Shown: positions 1-9,500, counted from the stretch's first letter. The stretch: 64,000 nucleotides of DNA from Hoeflea_A sp040932035 (GCF_040932035.1 NZ_JBFRBB010000001.1:1612001-1676000); one strand, 5' to 3'. Translations and numbers: made by a program. Notes: generated from the sequence alone by a model not told the origin.

Positions 1-1
1 A

Positions 2-796
2 GCCGATCTTGTCGAGCAATACGCCATGCCGCTTTCGGCACAATCGCTCAAATCCATGACCGGCCTTGTCAATATGCGCTTCGAGGACATGGACGCCTGG
101 AGCCAGGGCATGATCGACGGCATTGCCAATTATATCGGCGATCCGGAGGTTGAAATACGCTGCCATGCGGCGACCGCGGGGATTGACGCGGCGATCGACG
201 AGATGCTGCCTGTCTTGCGCAAGAGCCCCAATCAGAGCCTTTTGTCGGTGATGCTGGAAGCCGGCATGCCGCTCGACAACATTCGCGCCAATATCAAGCT
301 GACGATTTCCGGCGGGCAGAATGAGCCCCGCGATGCCATTGCCGGCTGCATCTGGGCGCTTTTAACCCATCCTGAACAGCTTGCCGCCGTGCGGGAAGGG
401 AAGGTGGGCTGGCAGCAGGTGTTCGAGGAATATTGCCGGTGGATTTCGCCGATTGGAATGTCGCCGCGCCGCGTGGCGCAAGTCCACGAATTCGGAGGCG
501 TGACCTTCGAGCCGGAGGAACGGATATTCTTCATGTTCAGCTCCGCCAACCGTGACGAAGCCTATTTCGATGACGGGGAACGTTTCGACGCCACCCGCGA
601 TACGCAAAAGAGCATGCCCTTTGGTGCCGGTCCGCATTTTTGCGCCGGCGCAGCCGCGTCGCGTTCCATGGTGGCCGAGGTGGCACTGCCGATGATTTTC
701 GACCGGCTGAGAGATCTGAAGCTGGATGGAGAAGTCAATGTCGGCGGATGGGCATTCAGGGGTCCACTCAATTTGCCGGCAACCTGGACGCCTTGA
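2..796 (+). CDS. Cytochrome P450, 3' part (5' end outside the window)
   Basis: Haem-thiolate monooxygenase; the reading frame is open from base 2, so the start lies upstream of the window. The visible part holds the I-helix region (SGGQNEP, where many P450s have an A/G-G-x-D/E-T motif), the K-helix ExxR (EEYCR) and the haem-binding loop FGAGPHFCAG, matching FGxGxHxCxG with the axial cysteine. This resembles bacterial class I P450s of about 400 residues, so roughly a third is missing. The substrate cannot be told. An acetyltransferase follows after 6 bases and may be cotranscribed. Confidence 0.93.
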   Translation, partial: ADLVEQYAMPLSAQSLKSMTGLVNMRFEDMDAWSQGMIDGIANYIGDPEVEIRCHAATAGIDAAIDEMLPVLRKSPNQSLLSVMLEAGMPLDNIRANIKLTISGGQNEPRDAIAGCIWALLTHPEQLAAVREGKVGWQQVFEEYCRWISPIGMSPRRVAQVHEFGGVTFEPEERIFFMFSSANRDEAYFDDGERFDATRDTQKSMPFGAGPHFCAGAAASRSMVAEVALPMIFDRLRDLKLDGEVNVGGWAFRGPLNLPATWTP

Positions 797-802
797 AGCG
801 CC

Positions 803-1303
803 ATGCCCGGGTCCGAACACGCCATTCGTATTGTTCCGCTGGCAGACAAACAGGAATGTCTTCCGGTGCTCGCCCGCTGGTTTGAAGCCGAATGGGAGCC
901 CCATTACGGGCCGGAAGGCGAAGGCAATGCCGAGCACGACCTTGCCGAATGCTGCAGGCGTGATGCGCTGCCGATGGCGCTTGTGGCGCTGGACGGAGAT
1001 GGCAATATCGCCGGCACCGTGGCGCTCAGGCGCAGTTCTGTCGGCAGCCGGCCGGGCGAAGAACCCTGGCTTGGCGCGCTTCTGGTTGATCCGAAAAGAA
1101 GACGAAGGGGAATTGGAACCATCCTGGTCGCTGCAATCGCGGACCAGGCACGGGCACTGGGCTTTGATGCGCTCTATACATCCACCGATGCCGAGACGTT
1201 TCTTTCCGTACAGGCGGGATGGCTCCCGCTGCGGCTGGAAACCTCGCTGCGTGGGCCGATAACCGTCTATGTCAAACGGTTGGATGCCCCGAACCCCGGT
1301 TAG
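803..1303 (+). CDS. GNAT-family N-acetyltransferase
   Basis: A 166-residue single-domain acetyltransferase. Motif A is visible in the second half (LLVDPKRRRRGIGTILV), giving the R/Q-x-x-G-x-G/A pyrophosphate-binding loop for acetyl-CoA. It starts 6 bases after the P450 stop, consistent with one transcript. The acceptor substrate is not predictable from sequence. The start at 803 leaves a normal N-terminal beta strand (IRIVPLAD). Confidence 0.85.
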   Translation: MPGSEHAIRIVPLADKQECLPVLARWFEAEWEPHYGPEGEGNAEHDLAECCRRDALPMALVALDGDGNIAGTVALRRSSVGSRPGEEPWLGALLVDPKRRRRGIGTILVAAIADQARALGFDALYTSTDAETFLSVQAGWLPLRLETSLRGPITVYVKRLDAPNPG

Positions 1304-1333
1304 GCCCCAACTAACGGCTCCGGCCGATAACGT

Positions 1334-2101
1334 TCATGCGGCGTCTTCATGCACGCATAACAACCTCTTTGCCGTTATATATCCCTCGGATGGATAGCCA
1401 TAGGCGTTGTTGATGTAGACCACCCCGTCGCGCACCGCCCGGCGGTTGACGTGGCTGTGTCCGTATATGTGGATCGACGATCCGATCCTGCGGATCTGCT
1501 GTTCAAGCAATTCGGTGCCGAGTATCGGTAAAAGAAATCGGGCGCGCTGCGGTGCGAATGTCGGCATCAGGTCGATGCGCGGCATGAAGTGGGAAAAGCT
1601 GATAACGACGGGGTTTTCCGGTCGCGGGACGGGTTCGTTCAGTCCGGTAAAATGTTCGGTAACGTCGCGTTCAAGCATTTCAGCAGGCCATCTGCAGGCG
1701 CGGTAGTCCATCCACCGTCGCCTCAGTTCTGCCGACGGCTCTCCGAACGTATAGTCGTACCAGCCGAGAAGCGGGACGATCGTCGTCGTCCGCCCGTGGA
1801 ATGTGTCGAGAGACGCGCCGCTTTCCTCGACAGCAGCGCGAACTTTCTCGAATTTGTCGAAGGAGTTTGCAACACCTTTGCTTCTCAGAACCCAGAGATC
1901 GTGATTGCCCGGAACATAGAGCACCTTTTTGAAGCGCTCCGCCATGGATCTGATCGTGCGTTCGATGCGTTCAAGGGAATCGGAGATATCGCCTGCCAGG
2001 ATCAGTACGTCGTCCGTAAAATCGACGCGTGAGATCTCCGATACCCAGCGCGCATTTTCCCGATAATCGACATGCAGGTCGGAAACCGCAAATATTCGCA
2101 T
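1334..2101 (-). CDS. Calcineurin-like metallophosphoesterase
   Basis: A 255-residue di-metal phosphoesterase. All family motifs are in order: SDLHVDY (DxH), AGDISDS (GDx), PGNHDLW (GNHD), ISFSHFMPR and the C-terminal YGHSHVN (GHxH). I chose the ATG at 2101, giving MRIFAVSDLH, because the metal-binding DxH strand is normally at the extreme N terminus; an upstream in-frame extension would add 16 non-conserved residues. The physiological substrate is unknown. It faces the P450/GNAT pair and is transcribed away from the TRAP operon. Confidence 0.88.
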   Translation of the reverse strand: MRIFAVSDLHVDYRENARWVSEISRVDFTDDVLILAGDISDSLERIERTIRSMAERFKKVLYVPGNHDLWVLRSKGVANSFDKFEKVRAAVEESGASLDTFHGRTTTIVPLLGWYDYTFGEPSAELRRRWMDYRACRWPAEMLERDVTEHFTGLNEPVPRPENPVVISFSHFMPRIDLMPTFAPQRARFLLPILGTELLEQQIRRIGSSIHIYGHSHVNRRAVRDGVVYINNAYGYPSEGYITAKRLLCVHEDAA

Positions 2102-2345
2102 TATGCACTCAACAACTGGGCCATGGGTAAACGCATGGATATGTGGCAAAATAGGTTAGCAGTGCGGGGGAGAGACATATCGCCAATGTTGGTCTCACTC
2201 GTCCGGAAGTCAAGCGAAAGACCGGCCGAACCGCTCTGCGGAAATCCGCAGGGCAGCCTCATGACTGCCTGCGGATAACATCGAAGATATTGCCCGCCGT
2301 CCTGTGCGAATATCACGACTGCGCTATTATTCATGGGAGGACAAC

Positions 2346-3356
2346 ATGATCCGCAAAACGCTGACGCTTGCAACTCTGACCGCGATGAGCGCTCTCATCG
2401 CCGGCGAAGCCTTCGCAACGGAATGGAACGTATCGCTGTGGGGAAAACGGCGTGCGTTTACCGAGCACATTGAAAAGCTGGCCGAACTCGTTTCCGCCAA
2501 GACCAATGGCGACTTCACGCTGAACCTTTCCTATGGCGGCCTTTCGAAGAACCGCGAAAACCTCGACGGCATCTCCATCGGTGCTTTTGAGATGGCGCAG
2601 TTCTGCGCCGGCTATCACGCCGACAAGAACCCGTCGATCACAGTTCTGGAACTGCCGTTCCTGGGCGTCGATTCGCTGGAAAAGGAAATCGCGGTTTCCA
2701 GGGCCATCTATGATCATCCCGCAACGAAGGAGGACATGGCCCGCTGGAATGCGACCCTGCTGATGCCGTCGCCGCTGCCGCAGTACAACATTGCCGGCGT
2801 TGGTGCGCCGCCGAAGACCCTCAAGGATTATGAAGGCCTCACCGTGCGCGCTACAGGCGGTATCGGCAAGGCCATGGCCGCCGTCGGCGCCGTGCCCACC
2901 TCAATGTCGGCATCGGAAGTGCGCCAGGCCCTTGACTCCGGCGTTGTCAAAGCGGTTGCCTTTGCTCCGCATGCGCATATGTCGTTCGGAACGGTCGAAA
3001 CGGCCAACTGGTGGACAACGAATCTCAATCCCGGGACGGTCAATTGTCCGGTCGTGGTCAACACCGACGCGCTCAACGATCTGTCTGAAGAACATCGGGC
3101 AGCCCTGCTTGGCTCCGTTGACGAAGCGCTCAAGCACTATGTCGATACCTACAATGGCAAGACCATGGATGCCTGGGGGCCGGTGCTCTCTGAAAAGGGC
3201 ATTGAATCCGTCACCTACGACGAAGCGGAACTGGCAGCCTTCCGCGAAGCGGTAGCCGGACCCGCAGCCAAGGCATGGATCGAGGAAAACAAAAAACGCG
3301 GTCTTCCGGCCCAAGAACTCTACGACCTGACGATAAAGACCGTCTCGGAAAACTGA
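2346..3356 (+). CDS. dctP: TRAP transporter solute-binding protein, DctP type
   Basis: Periplasmic substrate-binding component of a tripartite ATP-independent transporter. The ATG at 2346 follows a strong ribosome site (GGGAGGA) and gives a signal peptide ending around GEAFA-TEW. The mature protein has the DctP fold pattern, with 'LTVRATGGIGKAM' in the R-motif region that binds a carboxylate. The membrane components follow immediately (dctQ at 3424, dctM at 4068). The substrate is probably an organic acid but cannot be assigned. About 336 residues, normal for the family. Confidence 0.92.
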   Translation: MIRKTLTLATLTAMSALIAGEAFATEWNVSLWGKRRAFTEHIEKLAELVSAKTNGDFTLNLSYGGLSKNRENLDGISIGAFEMAQFCAGYHADKNPSITVLELPFLGVDSLEKEIAVSRAIYDHPATKEDMARWNATLLMPSPLPQYNIAGVGAPPKTLKDYEGLTVRATGGIGKAMAAVGAVPTSMSASEVRQALDSGVVKAVAFAPHAHMSFGTVETANWWTTNLNPGTVNCPVVVNTDALNDLSEEHRAALLGSVDEALKHYVDTYNGKTMDAWGPVLSEKGIESVTYDEAELAAFREAVAGPAAKAWIEENKKRGLPAQELYDLTIKTVSEN

Positions 3357-3368
3357 GTTCGCTTTCAT

Positions 3369-3400
3369 TGCCCGCATCCAAAAAAAACCGGATGCGGGCA
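3369..3400 (+). other. Intercistronic hairpin between dctP and dctQ
   Basis: Perfect 11-bp inverted repeat, TGCCCGCATCC (3369-3379) and GGATGCGGGCA (3390-3400), around an A-rich loop. There is no U tract, so it is more likely an mRNA-stabilising or partial-attenuation hairpin that lets the binding protein be made in excess over the permease, as is common in binding-protein transporter operons. Confidence 0.6.
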
Positions 3401-3423
3401 ATTACGTATGACGGGAGGGGATG

Positions 3424-4068
3424 ATGTCGGGAGCATCATCGGTACTTGAGGACGGCACTCTGCTCAGCCGCCTTGACAGGGCGTTGTTCTGGCTCGAACG
3501 CCAGCTGGCTCTGCTCGGCGGGCTGGCGGTCTTTTCGCTGATGGTGCTTGCCGTTGTCAGCGTAACTGGACGAAATTTTTTCAATCAACCGCTGCCTGGC
3601 TATGTCGACTGGATCGAGCAGGCAATGCCGCTGATCGCTTTCATCGCCGTTTCCTATTGCCAGCGCCTCGGTGGACACATCCGCATGGACATCGTCGTCG
3701 GTATGATGTCGGGGCGTGTTTTATGGCTTGCCGAATTCGTATCGACCGCCGCGATGTTCATTTTGATGGTGCTGCTTGTCTGGGGCACCTACGCCCATTT
3801 CGACCGTTCCTTCGATTTTTCCGCGCCGCTTTGGAGCCGCGACAGCTCAATGGATATCGCCATTCCGCTGTGGCCGGGCAAACTGCTGGCGCCGATCGCT
3901 TTTTCGGTCCTGTCTTTGCGTCTGTTCCTGCAGCTGTGGGGTTATGCGCGGGCGATACGAACCGGCACTTCGAAACCGGTCGCCGTGCCGATGATCGAGG
4001 ATGCGGCGACCCAGGCCGCACACGAAGCGGAGACCGTCTCGGGTTTCGATAACGGGGAGGGCGCCTGA
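3424..4068 (+). CDS. dctQ: TRAP transporter small permease, DctQ type
   Basis: About 214 residues with four hydrophobic segments (near residues 30-50, 65-85, 100-125 and 150-170), as expected for DctQ. Two Met codons (3421 and 3424) follow GGGAGGGG; the second has the better spacing. The C terminus carries a longer hydrophilic tail than usual. The stop overlaps the dctM start as TGATG, implying translational coupling. It partners the binding protein at 2346 and the large permease at 4068. Confidence 0.9.
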   Translation: MSGASSVLEDGTLLSRLDRALFWLERQLALLGGLAVFSLMVLAVVSVTGRNFFNQPLPGYVDWIEQAMPLIAFIAVSYCQRLGGHIRMDIVVGMMSGRVLWLAEFVSTAAMFILMVLLVWGTYAHFDRSFDFSAPLWSRDSSMDIAIPLWPGKLLAPIAFSVLSLRLFLQLWGYARAIRTGTSKPVAVPMIEDAATQAAHEAETVSGFDNGEGA

Positions 4069-5471
4069 TGGAACCCATCGATATCGGCCTCATCGTTTCA
4101 GGCTTCATGCTGGTCATGGTCGTTTTGGGCATGCGCGTCGCCTTCGCGGCGGCACTTGCCGGCCTTGCCGGGCTTATCTGGATTTTTTGGGCCAAGAAGG
4201 GCTATGACCCGTCCGCCTTTGTCTGGGCGCTGACAGTTGCCGTGAAGACCGCTGGTCAGGTGCCGCACTCCAAGGTTTCATCCCAGGCCCTGTCGCTGAT
4301 CCCGACCTTCATTCTGATAGGGTATCTTGCCTATTATGCCGGTCTGACCAAGGCGCTTTTCGAAGCCGCAAAGCGTTGGGTCGGATGGCTGCCTGGCGGG
4401 CTTGGGGTTGCGACTGTTTTCGCCACGGCCGGTTTTGCCGCCGTGTCCGGCGCTTCGGTCGCCACCAGCGCCGTCTTTGCCCGCATTGCAATACCCGAAA
4501 TGCTCAAGCTCGGCTACGACAAACGCTTCGCCGCCGGGGTCGTTGCGGCCGGTGGCACACTTGCCTCGCTCATCCCGCCATCGGCGATCCTCGTCATCTA
4601 CGCGATTATCGTCGAGCAGGATGTCGGAATGCTGTTGCTCGCCGGCTTCCTGCCGGGGGCAGTGTCGGCGTTGATCTATGGCGGCCTCGTTGTTCTGATG
4701 GCGGTCGGCTACAAGGAACTCGGACCCCCGGTCACGGGTTTTACGTGGGGTGAGCGTTTGCGGTCTCTGCCGCCGGCAATGCCGATAGTCTTTGTCGTCG
4801 TCATCATCATCTGCTTCATCTACAATCCGTTCGGCGGCGATGCCTGGGGCACGCCGACGGAGGGCGGTGCACTCGGTGCTTTCGTTGTCTTCTGCATGGC
4901 AGTCTACAAGGGCATGCGCTGGAAGCAGTTCCGTGATTCGCTGATGGAAACCGCGAAACTGGCGGTGATGATCTTCACAATCATCTGGGGCGTGCTGATC
5001 TATGTGCGCTTTCTGGGCTTTGCGGATCTTCCGGGCGCATTTTCCGACTGGATCACTTCGCTTGAGCAAAGTCCGATGCTGACGCTGGTGCTGATCCTGC
5101 TCGCCTATGCGGTGCTCGGCATGTTCATGGACGCCATTGGCATGCTGCTGCTGACACTGCCAGTGGTCTATCCGGCGGTGATCGCGCTCAATGGCGGTGT
5201 TGATGTGGCGGCCGCGGACAGCGCATTCGGTGTTTCCGGCACGGGCTGTGCGATCTGGTTTGGCATCCTGGTGGTCAAGATGGCGGAACTGTGCCTGATC
5301 ACGCCACCAATCGGTCTCAACTGCTTCGTTGTTGCCGGGGTGCGGCCGGATATTTCCGTACAGGATGTCTTCCGCGGCGCATCGCCGTTCTTCGTCGCCG
5401 ATGCGATCACCATTGCGGTGCTGGTGGCGTTTCCGTCGATAGTGCTCTGGTTGCCCGGACTGACCGGTTAG
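4068..5471 (+). CDS. dctM: TRAP transporter large permease, DctM type
   Basis: 467 residues, about 12 hydrophobic segments, with the DctM signatures SGASVATSAVFARIAIPEM and GGTLASLIPPSA in the first half and TPPIGLNC in the second. Slightly longer than the usual ~425 residues because of an extra loop after TM1 (around WAKKGYDPSAFVWAL). It is the ion-coupled transport subunit and is translationally coupled to dctQ. Its last 4 bases overlap the convergent gene at 5468. Confidence 0.93.
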   Translation: MEPIDIGLIVSGFMLVMVVLGMRVAFAAALAGLAGLIWIFWAKKGYDPSAFVWALTVAVKTAGQVPHSKVSSQALSLIPTFILIGYLAYYAGLTKALFEAAKRWVGWLPGGLGVATVFATAGFAAVSGASVATSAVFARIAIPEMLKLGYDKRFAAGVVAAGGTLASLIPPSAILVIYAIIVEQDVGMLLLAGFLPGAVSALIYGGLVVLMAVGYKELGPPVTGFTWGERLRSLPPAMPIVFVVVIIICFIYNPFGGDAWGTPTEGGALGAFVVFCMAVYKGMRWKQFRDSLMETAKLAVMIFTIIWGVLIYVRFLGFADLPGAFSDWITSLEQSPMLTLVLILLAYAVLGMFMDAIGMLLLTLPVVYPAVIALNGGVDVAAADSAFGVSGTGCAIWFGILVVKMAELCLITPPIGLNCFVVAGVRPDISVQDVFRGASPFFVADAITIAVLVAFPSIVLWLPGLTG

Positions 5472-5899
5472 CCGGTCTTCGGCTGGTCGGCCTTTTCCTC
5501 TTCAGCCGGCGGTGCTTCCACCGCCGGTTGCTGGGCCGGCAGCGTACCGGGTGTCGGAACTTGCTGGCGGTACTGGCGCGCATAGCTGGCAATGCGTTCG
5601 GCCCGTTCGATGGCGTTTTCCTCGGCAGGCTGTTCTTCCGCTGCCGGCTTCTTCAGCGCCGCTACCTGTGCATCGGCCAGAACGCGCAGATGATTTTCAA
5701 TCAGGATGCAACAGGCAAGCAGTCCGCCGACAACCGATGCGACAAGAAAGCCCGTGGCAAAGCCGATCAGCGCTCCGGCCCACGGCTCTACGTCCATCCT
5801 TGGAGCCTGAAGGTAACCAGCCACGGCGCCGCCAAAGATGCAGACCACTGCCAGCACGCGGACAATGCCGGAAAAGAAATCAACGAGGATGCGCAACAT
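5468..5899 (-). CDS. Small inner-membrane protein with Pro/Glu-rich tail
   Basis: 143 residues, no recognised family. Two hydrophobic segments (residues ~5-30 and ~40-70) are followed by an Ala/Glu/Pro-rich cytoplasmic or periplasmic tail (AAEEQPAEENAIERAERI, then APPAEEEKADQPKTG). It converges with dctM with a 4-base overlap. Codon use matches the neighbouring host genes, so I take it as real. The function is unknown. Confidence 0.7.
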   Translation of the reverse strand: MLRILVDFFSGIVRVLAVVCIFGGAVAGYLQAPRMDVEPWAGALIGFATGFLVASVVGGLLACCILIENHLRVLADAQVAALKKPAAEEQPAEENAIERAERIASYARQYRQQVPTPGTLPAQQPAVEAPPAEEEKADQPKTG

Positions 5900-6017
5900 G
5901 TTCTATTCCCATACGTTTCAGAACGGAGGGTCTAATATATATGTCTGCAACCTACTGCATTTTCTTTAAGCGTGTCTTGCCAAATTTGAGCGGCGGGCGG
6001 GCGATTTGCAAAATTGC

Positions 6018-6590
6018 TTAATCGCCGAGCAAAGCAAGGGAGCGGCTGTTTGCTGATTGTTCGACCTTACGCGCGGTGCGCTGAGTTGCGCGTACGACGC
6101 CGGGCTTGTCGGCGGGGCGGGTGACATTGCGCACAAACGCGCTGACCGCCTGGTCGACCGTTTTTGCCGACGCAAAGCTTGAAAAGCGGTTGGCTTCCTT
6201 GATGATCAGCGAGATGTTGTAATCGGCGTTCGTCAGATTGGCGACTGTGTGTCCCTTGCCAAGACCGCCGCTGCGGTTCATCTGGAAAAGGCCATAGCAG
6301 TTGCAGCCGCGATTGCGCGCGTTCGGATTGAGGGTCGATTCCCGAATGGCGACCGAGACCGCGGCGATCTGCTGGGCCGGGCCATAACCGGCAGCAGCAA
6401 AACGGGCGGTAATCTTATTGGCTATCCTGGTCTGTGCGCTGTTGTAGCCTGCAAGCTTGTCGAACTGCACAATGTCGGCCTTTGCGACGGAAACTTGCGC
6501 GCTGGTTGCTGATTTTCCACCGGCGACCGTCGACGAACAGCCCGCCAGAAAGATTGCGGCAACAAGCATGCCGAGATGTAGCTTCTGCAT
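6018..6590 (-). CDS. Lipoprotein with lysozyme/transglycosylase-like domain
   Basis: 190 residues with a type II signal peptide and lipobox LAGC (Cys18), so probably anchored in the outer membrane. The core (residues ~60-160) reads like a phage-tail-lysozyme/transglycosylase module, with candidate catalytic Glu in AIRESTLNP and the CYGLFQMNRSGGLGKGH stretch resembling 'GLFQ' substrate-binding loops. A peptidoglycan-cleaving or -binding role is inferred. It is in host DNA, well outside the prophage. Confidence 0.7.
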   Translation of the reverse strand: MQKLHLGMLVAAIFLAGCSSTVAGGKSATSAQVSVAKADIVQFDKLAGYNSAQTRIANKITARFAAAGYGPAQQIAAVSVAIRESTLNPNARNRGCNCYGLFQMNRSGGLGKGHTVANLTNADYNISLIIKEANRFSSFASAKTVDQAVSAFVRNVTRPADKPGVVRATQRTARKVEQSANSRSLALLGD

Positions 6591-6849
6591 TTTATTGATC
6601 TTTGTAATTGCCCCGGCGGTCCGGAATATCCGTTATATTCCGCTGTTTTGAGTTGCCCCGCCATTTGCGGGCAGTCCATCGCGGGATAATGTGTTTGAAT
6701 TGTGGCAGACCGGCAAATGCAAGGCCAGATTTCAGCCACAAGGCAATATCTCGAGGTCTAAATGGCGTAATTGCGTGCCTTGGCTTCGTTAATTCAACGC
6801 CGCTATAGTACAGCCAGTCGACCGGCATCAGTCAGCAAGGATCCTATTC

Positions 6850-7488
6850 ATGAGGAAACGCATTTTACATGACGCAGTCACTATGGCTGCAGCGCTGTTT
6901 CTTTTATTCCACGTGGCCAATATTGCCCACGCTCAGGTCCTGAAGGACCTCGGTAAAGGACTGAAGGCGACAGGCGAGTTTATTGAAAAGGGCGTCGACA
7001 AGACCGGTGAAGCGATCGAAAAGGGCATAAAGCAGACAGGAGACGCGATCGCCGGCAAGGACAGTGAGCCAAAGGAAATTCCGATTGTCGCCTCATATCT
7101 GTTTGTGCAGCAGGCCGGCACACTCACCTATGATGATGGCAAATTGACCCTTGGCGAACTTGCCCCCTCGACATTCTTTTTTACAGACAGACCGGTCCGT
7201 GACGCGGGGCACATGACCCACGAAGCGTTCTCGAAATTGTGGAACGACGAAGAAAAGGACGGCTTTAAGGCGGATCCACCAAATGCCGCAATTGCCATTG
7301 CCGGCGAAGAGGCGACGGAACCCCTGGTCGTCGAGTTGCTCGCGGTTCAGTTGAGCGGATCCGAACTTGTCTACAAAGTTAAAGTCAACTCCGGGACAAT
7401 GCCTGCGCAGGCAAAAAACGTTGCCATGTTCGTGGATGCTTTCGGGGCGACGGGTTCGGGCACTATTTACTTCCGCGCCAGCAGATAG
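6850..7488 (+). CDS. Secreted protein of unknown function
   Basis: 212 residues. Signal peptide with probable cleavage after NIAHA (residue ~29). The first mature third has a repeated helical pattern (KGLKATGEFIEKGV, DKTGEAIEKGI, KQTGDAIAGKD, an ~11-residue periodicity) like LEA/apolipoprotein-type amphipathic repeats, followed by a beta-rich part. No family recognised. Monocistronic. Confidence 0.75.
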   Translation: MRKRILHDAVTMAAALFLLFHVANIAHAQVLKDLGKGLKATGEFIEKGVDKTGEAIEKGIKQTGDAIAGKDSEPKEIPIVASYLFVQQAGTLTYDDGKLTLGELAPSTFFFTDRPVRDAGHMTHEAFSKLWNDEEKDGFKADPPNAAIAIAGEEATEPLVVELLAVQLSGSELVYKVKVNSGTMPAQAKNVAMFVDAFGATGSGTIYFRASR

Positions 7489-7620
7489 TTGGTGGTGCCC
7501 GCTAATGTGTGCAAATGAAGGGTTCTTTGCCACACAGCATGTTTTGTCCGACTATAGTATCCGTAAAGGGTGTTGGCTCGAACGGGTGTTGATTTGCGTA
7601 TTCTCAAGGATTTTCCCTTG

Positions 7621-7649
7621 ATATTATTAACTACGATCAGTAATAATAT
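7621..7649. promoter_or_regulatory. AT-rich 9-bp inverted repeat
   Basis: ATATTATTA (7621-7629) and TAATAATAT (7641-7649) form a perfect dyad with an 11-base centre. It could be an operator or a weak hairpin; there is no flanking gene start within 600 bases downstream, so its role is open. Confidence 0.3.
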
Positions 7650-7897
7650 AGACTGCTACAGGGGTTCTGAGAAATCAGAGGGCGGGCGACACTGTTCAAG
7701 CGGGGAGAAGCAAATCACCAGGAAGCTTTGATGCGCACACCCGGTGTTTAGCCGTAGGTTGCACAATCAGCAGTTCTTTATTTTCCAAAAACGATCCGGT
7801 CCGGCCGCTCAGCCGCGACTGAGTTCAGACGATGTCCCGGGCGGCGTAAATGTCCAGCGAGAGAGGCGCGAAGCTCGCTGCAATATTTGCCGCCGGC

Positions 7898-7928
7898 ATG
7901 GGGATACAAACACCGTTTGTATCCCCAT
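7898..7928. repeat. Perfect 13-bp inverted repeat (hairpin)
   Basis: ATGGGGATACAAA (7898-7910) and TTTGTATCCCCAT (7916-7928) enclose a 5-base loop CACCG. No T tract follows on either strand, so it is not a classical terminator. It could be part of a small RNA or a protein-binding dyad. Confidence 0.45.
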
Positions 7929-8308
7929 TGCGCCGCTGCCCCATAAGACGCGGATTCCGCTGTTCTCGCCGGGCAATGGATTGTCAAATTGCCCAAATAC
8001 TGATGGCTAAGTTTATTTACGTAAATGAGTTTTGCTGTATCCAGAAAAGGTGACGATTAGCAAATAGTGTTAGATGTTACGCATTTCCTGAATAAATTTT
8101 ATGCAATATCTCAATTTTTCTTGACATTTTGCGGTGTTAACAATCAAACACAAACTGTGGGGTTGAATTATCACTCACCGGGCCAGCAGATGGATTTGCG
8201 AAAGTCGAAGTTGGTCTTGTGATTATTCTGAGCTTGAAAGTATCGGCAGGATTCCACAGCAGCAGTGTAATACCAGCCGGGTGCAACAACCATTGTGCCG
8301 GGTGTTGT

Positions 8309-8647
8309 ATGGCGGAAAATATGCAAAACGACGGTTTCAGTAGAGACATTGCAAGAGCCTGCGAGCTGTGTGGCTTGGGGCGTGACACATATCCCAAGGA
8401 AACGGCTGCGGCATGGGAGCGCCTTGCAAAACTGTATCTGGAGATTCAGGTGGCGGCAGATCTCATTGCGTCGTCGGATAGCTTCGATCCGGAAAATCCG
8501 GAAGCATTTGATCGTGCATATCTTGCCGATACCTTTCCCGCCGGAACGGTTGAAATGATACTGCACGTTGCCACTTTGATGGGGCTGGCCGTGAAAGGTA
8601 TCCCCTTCTCAGGTCCGACAGGTCCGAGCAGAACCGATATCAACTAG
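8309..8647 (+). CDS. Small hypothetical protein
   Basis: 112 residues from the ATG at 8309 (MAENMQNDGF...), largely alpha-helical with the pattern RACELCGLGRDTYPKETAAAWERLAKLYLEIQVAADL. No family recognised. An in-frame upstream extension is possible but reads as non-coding and Cys-rich. Codon use is moderately host-like. Low-to-moderate confidence that it is expressed. Confidence 0.45.
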   Translation: MAENMQNDGFSRDIARACELCGLGRDTYPKETAAAWERLAKLYLEIQVAADLIASSDSFDPENPEAFDRAYLADTFPAGTVEMILHVATLMGLAVKGIPFSGPTGPSRTDIN

Positions 8648-8718
8648 CGTGCGTGCCAGCGCAACGCGATGGAGCGCTCACTGGGCCGGTAAAGCTGTCG
8701 AATATCAAGCGGGAGCAC

Positions 8719-9120
8719 CTATTGAATGTCACAGTCTCGCCCCTTCTGACGATCGATGTATTCGCGCATGAGAAGATTATAAGACGCGGCAAAATCGCGG
8801 GCGCGCGTGTTCAACCGAAAATGCTCATCGTTCACGAATTTATCTGAGGTGCCCTTGATGTTCTCAAGCCGCACTTCTTTATAGCAACGCTCGTAATTGG
8901 TTTGTCCCACGCCGGGTATCGCGGCGGTAATCCCGTTCACTACGAAAAAGCGTAGCCTATCAGTGGCAATGTCGTCCTGGAATGTTTCCGTCGCCTCGGC
9001 CGCATCCAGCCATCGGAGCATCTCAACTTGCGGATAGGATTTTGAGTGGACGATGAAATACCACGTCAGCAACACGCCTGCTGCCAGAAAAACCTCAAGG
9101 GCGATCCATTTGGCACGCAT
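8719..9120 (-). CDS. Small membrane-anchored hypothetical protein
   Basis: 133 residues from the ATG at 9120, which has an AAGGTG ribosome site at good spacing. One N-terminal membrane segment (ALEVFLAAGVLLTWYFIVH), then a soluble domain with no recognisable motif. It is the last host gene before the tRNA and is on the same strand; transcription from the tRNA side could run into it. Confidence 0.6.
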   Translation of the reverse strand: MRAKWIALEVFLAAGVLLTWYFIVHSKSYPQVEMLRWLDAAEATETFQDDIATDRLRFFVVNGITAAIPGVGQTNYERCYKEVRLENIKGTSDKFVNDEHFRLNTRARDFAASYNLLMREYIDRQKGRDCDIQ

Positions 9121-9302
9121 GAAAAACCACACCTTCCGCCGGTCTCACGTCGATAACCTGCCGCCGCTGATATTGCGGCTTGTCGTGAGAGCATAAACCG
9201 GCAGCCGCTAATTTGGGAATTATTGTTGGCACGCGACAAAGCACTGCCGGAACTGGATTTGCCAGTATCGTCAGGCAGTTAACATTGAAAGTTGCGGAAT
9301 TA

Positions 9303-9386
<84 letters not shown>

Positions 9387-9401
9387 GAAAAGGCCTGATT
9401 T

Positions 9402-9430
9402 CCATAGGCTTTGCGAGGATTCGACGCAAG
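9402..9430 (-). promoter_or_regulatory. tRNA-Pro promoter supplied by the prophage
   Basis: On the minus strand CTTGCG (9430-9425), a 17-base spacer and CTATGG (9407-9402) give the alphaproteobacterial rrn/tRNA-type promoter shape, ending 22 bases before the tRNA 5' end. It lies on the prophage side of attL, so it is phage DNA. A copy with the same geometry is found beyond attR at 54575-54603. Confidence 0.6.
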
Positions 9431-9500
9431 CGAAAAATTTGTCGATTTAGAAGAAAAGCGGAACATAAGGACTGTAGGGGCGCAAAACGGAACACAAAGT

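Larger units (their letters stand above)
7489..8308. other. 820-bp gene-poor stretch in the left flank
   Basis: No convincing coding frame on either strand. It contains two conspicuous inverted repeats, reported separately, and a good -35 box TTGACA at 8121-8126 without a clear -10. The DNA is AT-rich between about 8030 and 8160. I see no tRNA, insertion sequence or transposon end. Confidence 0.5.
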
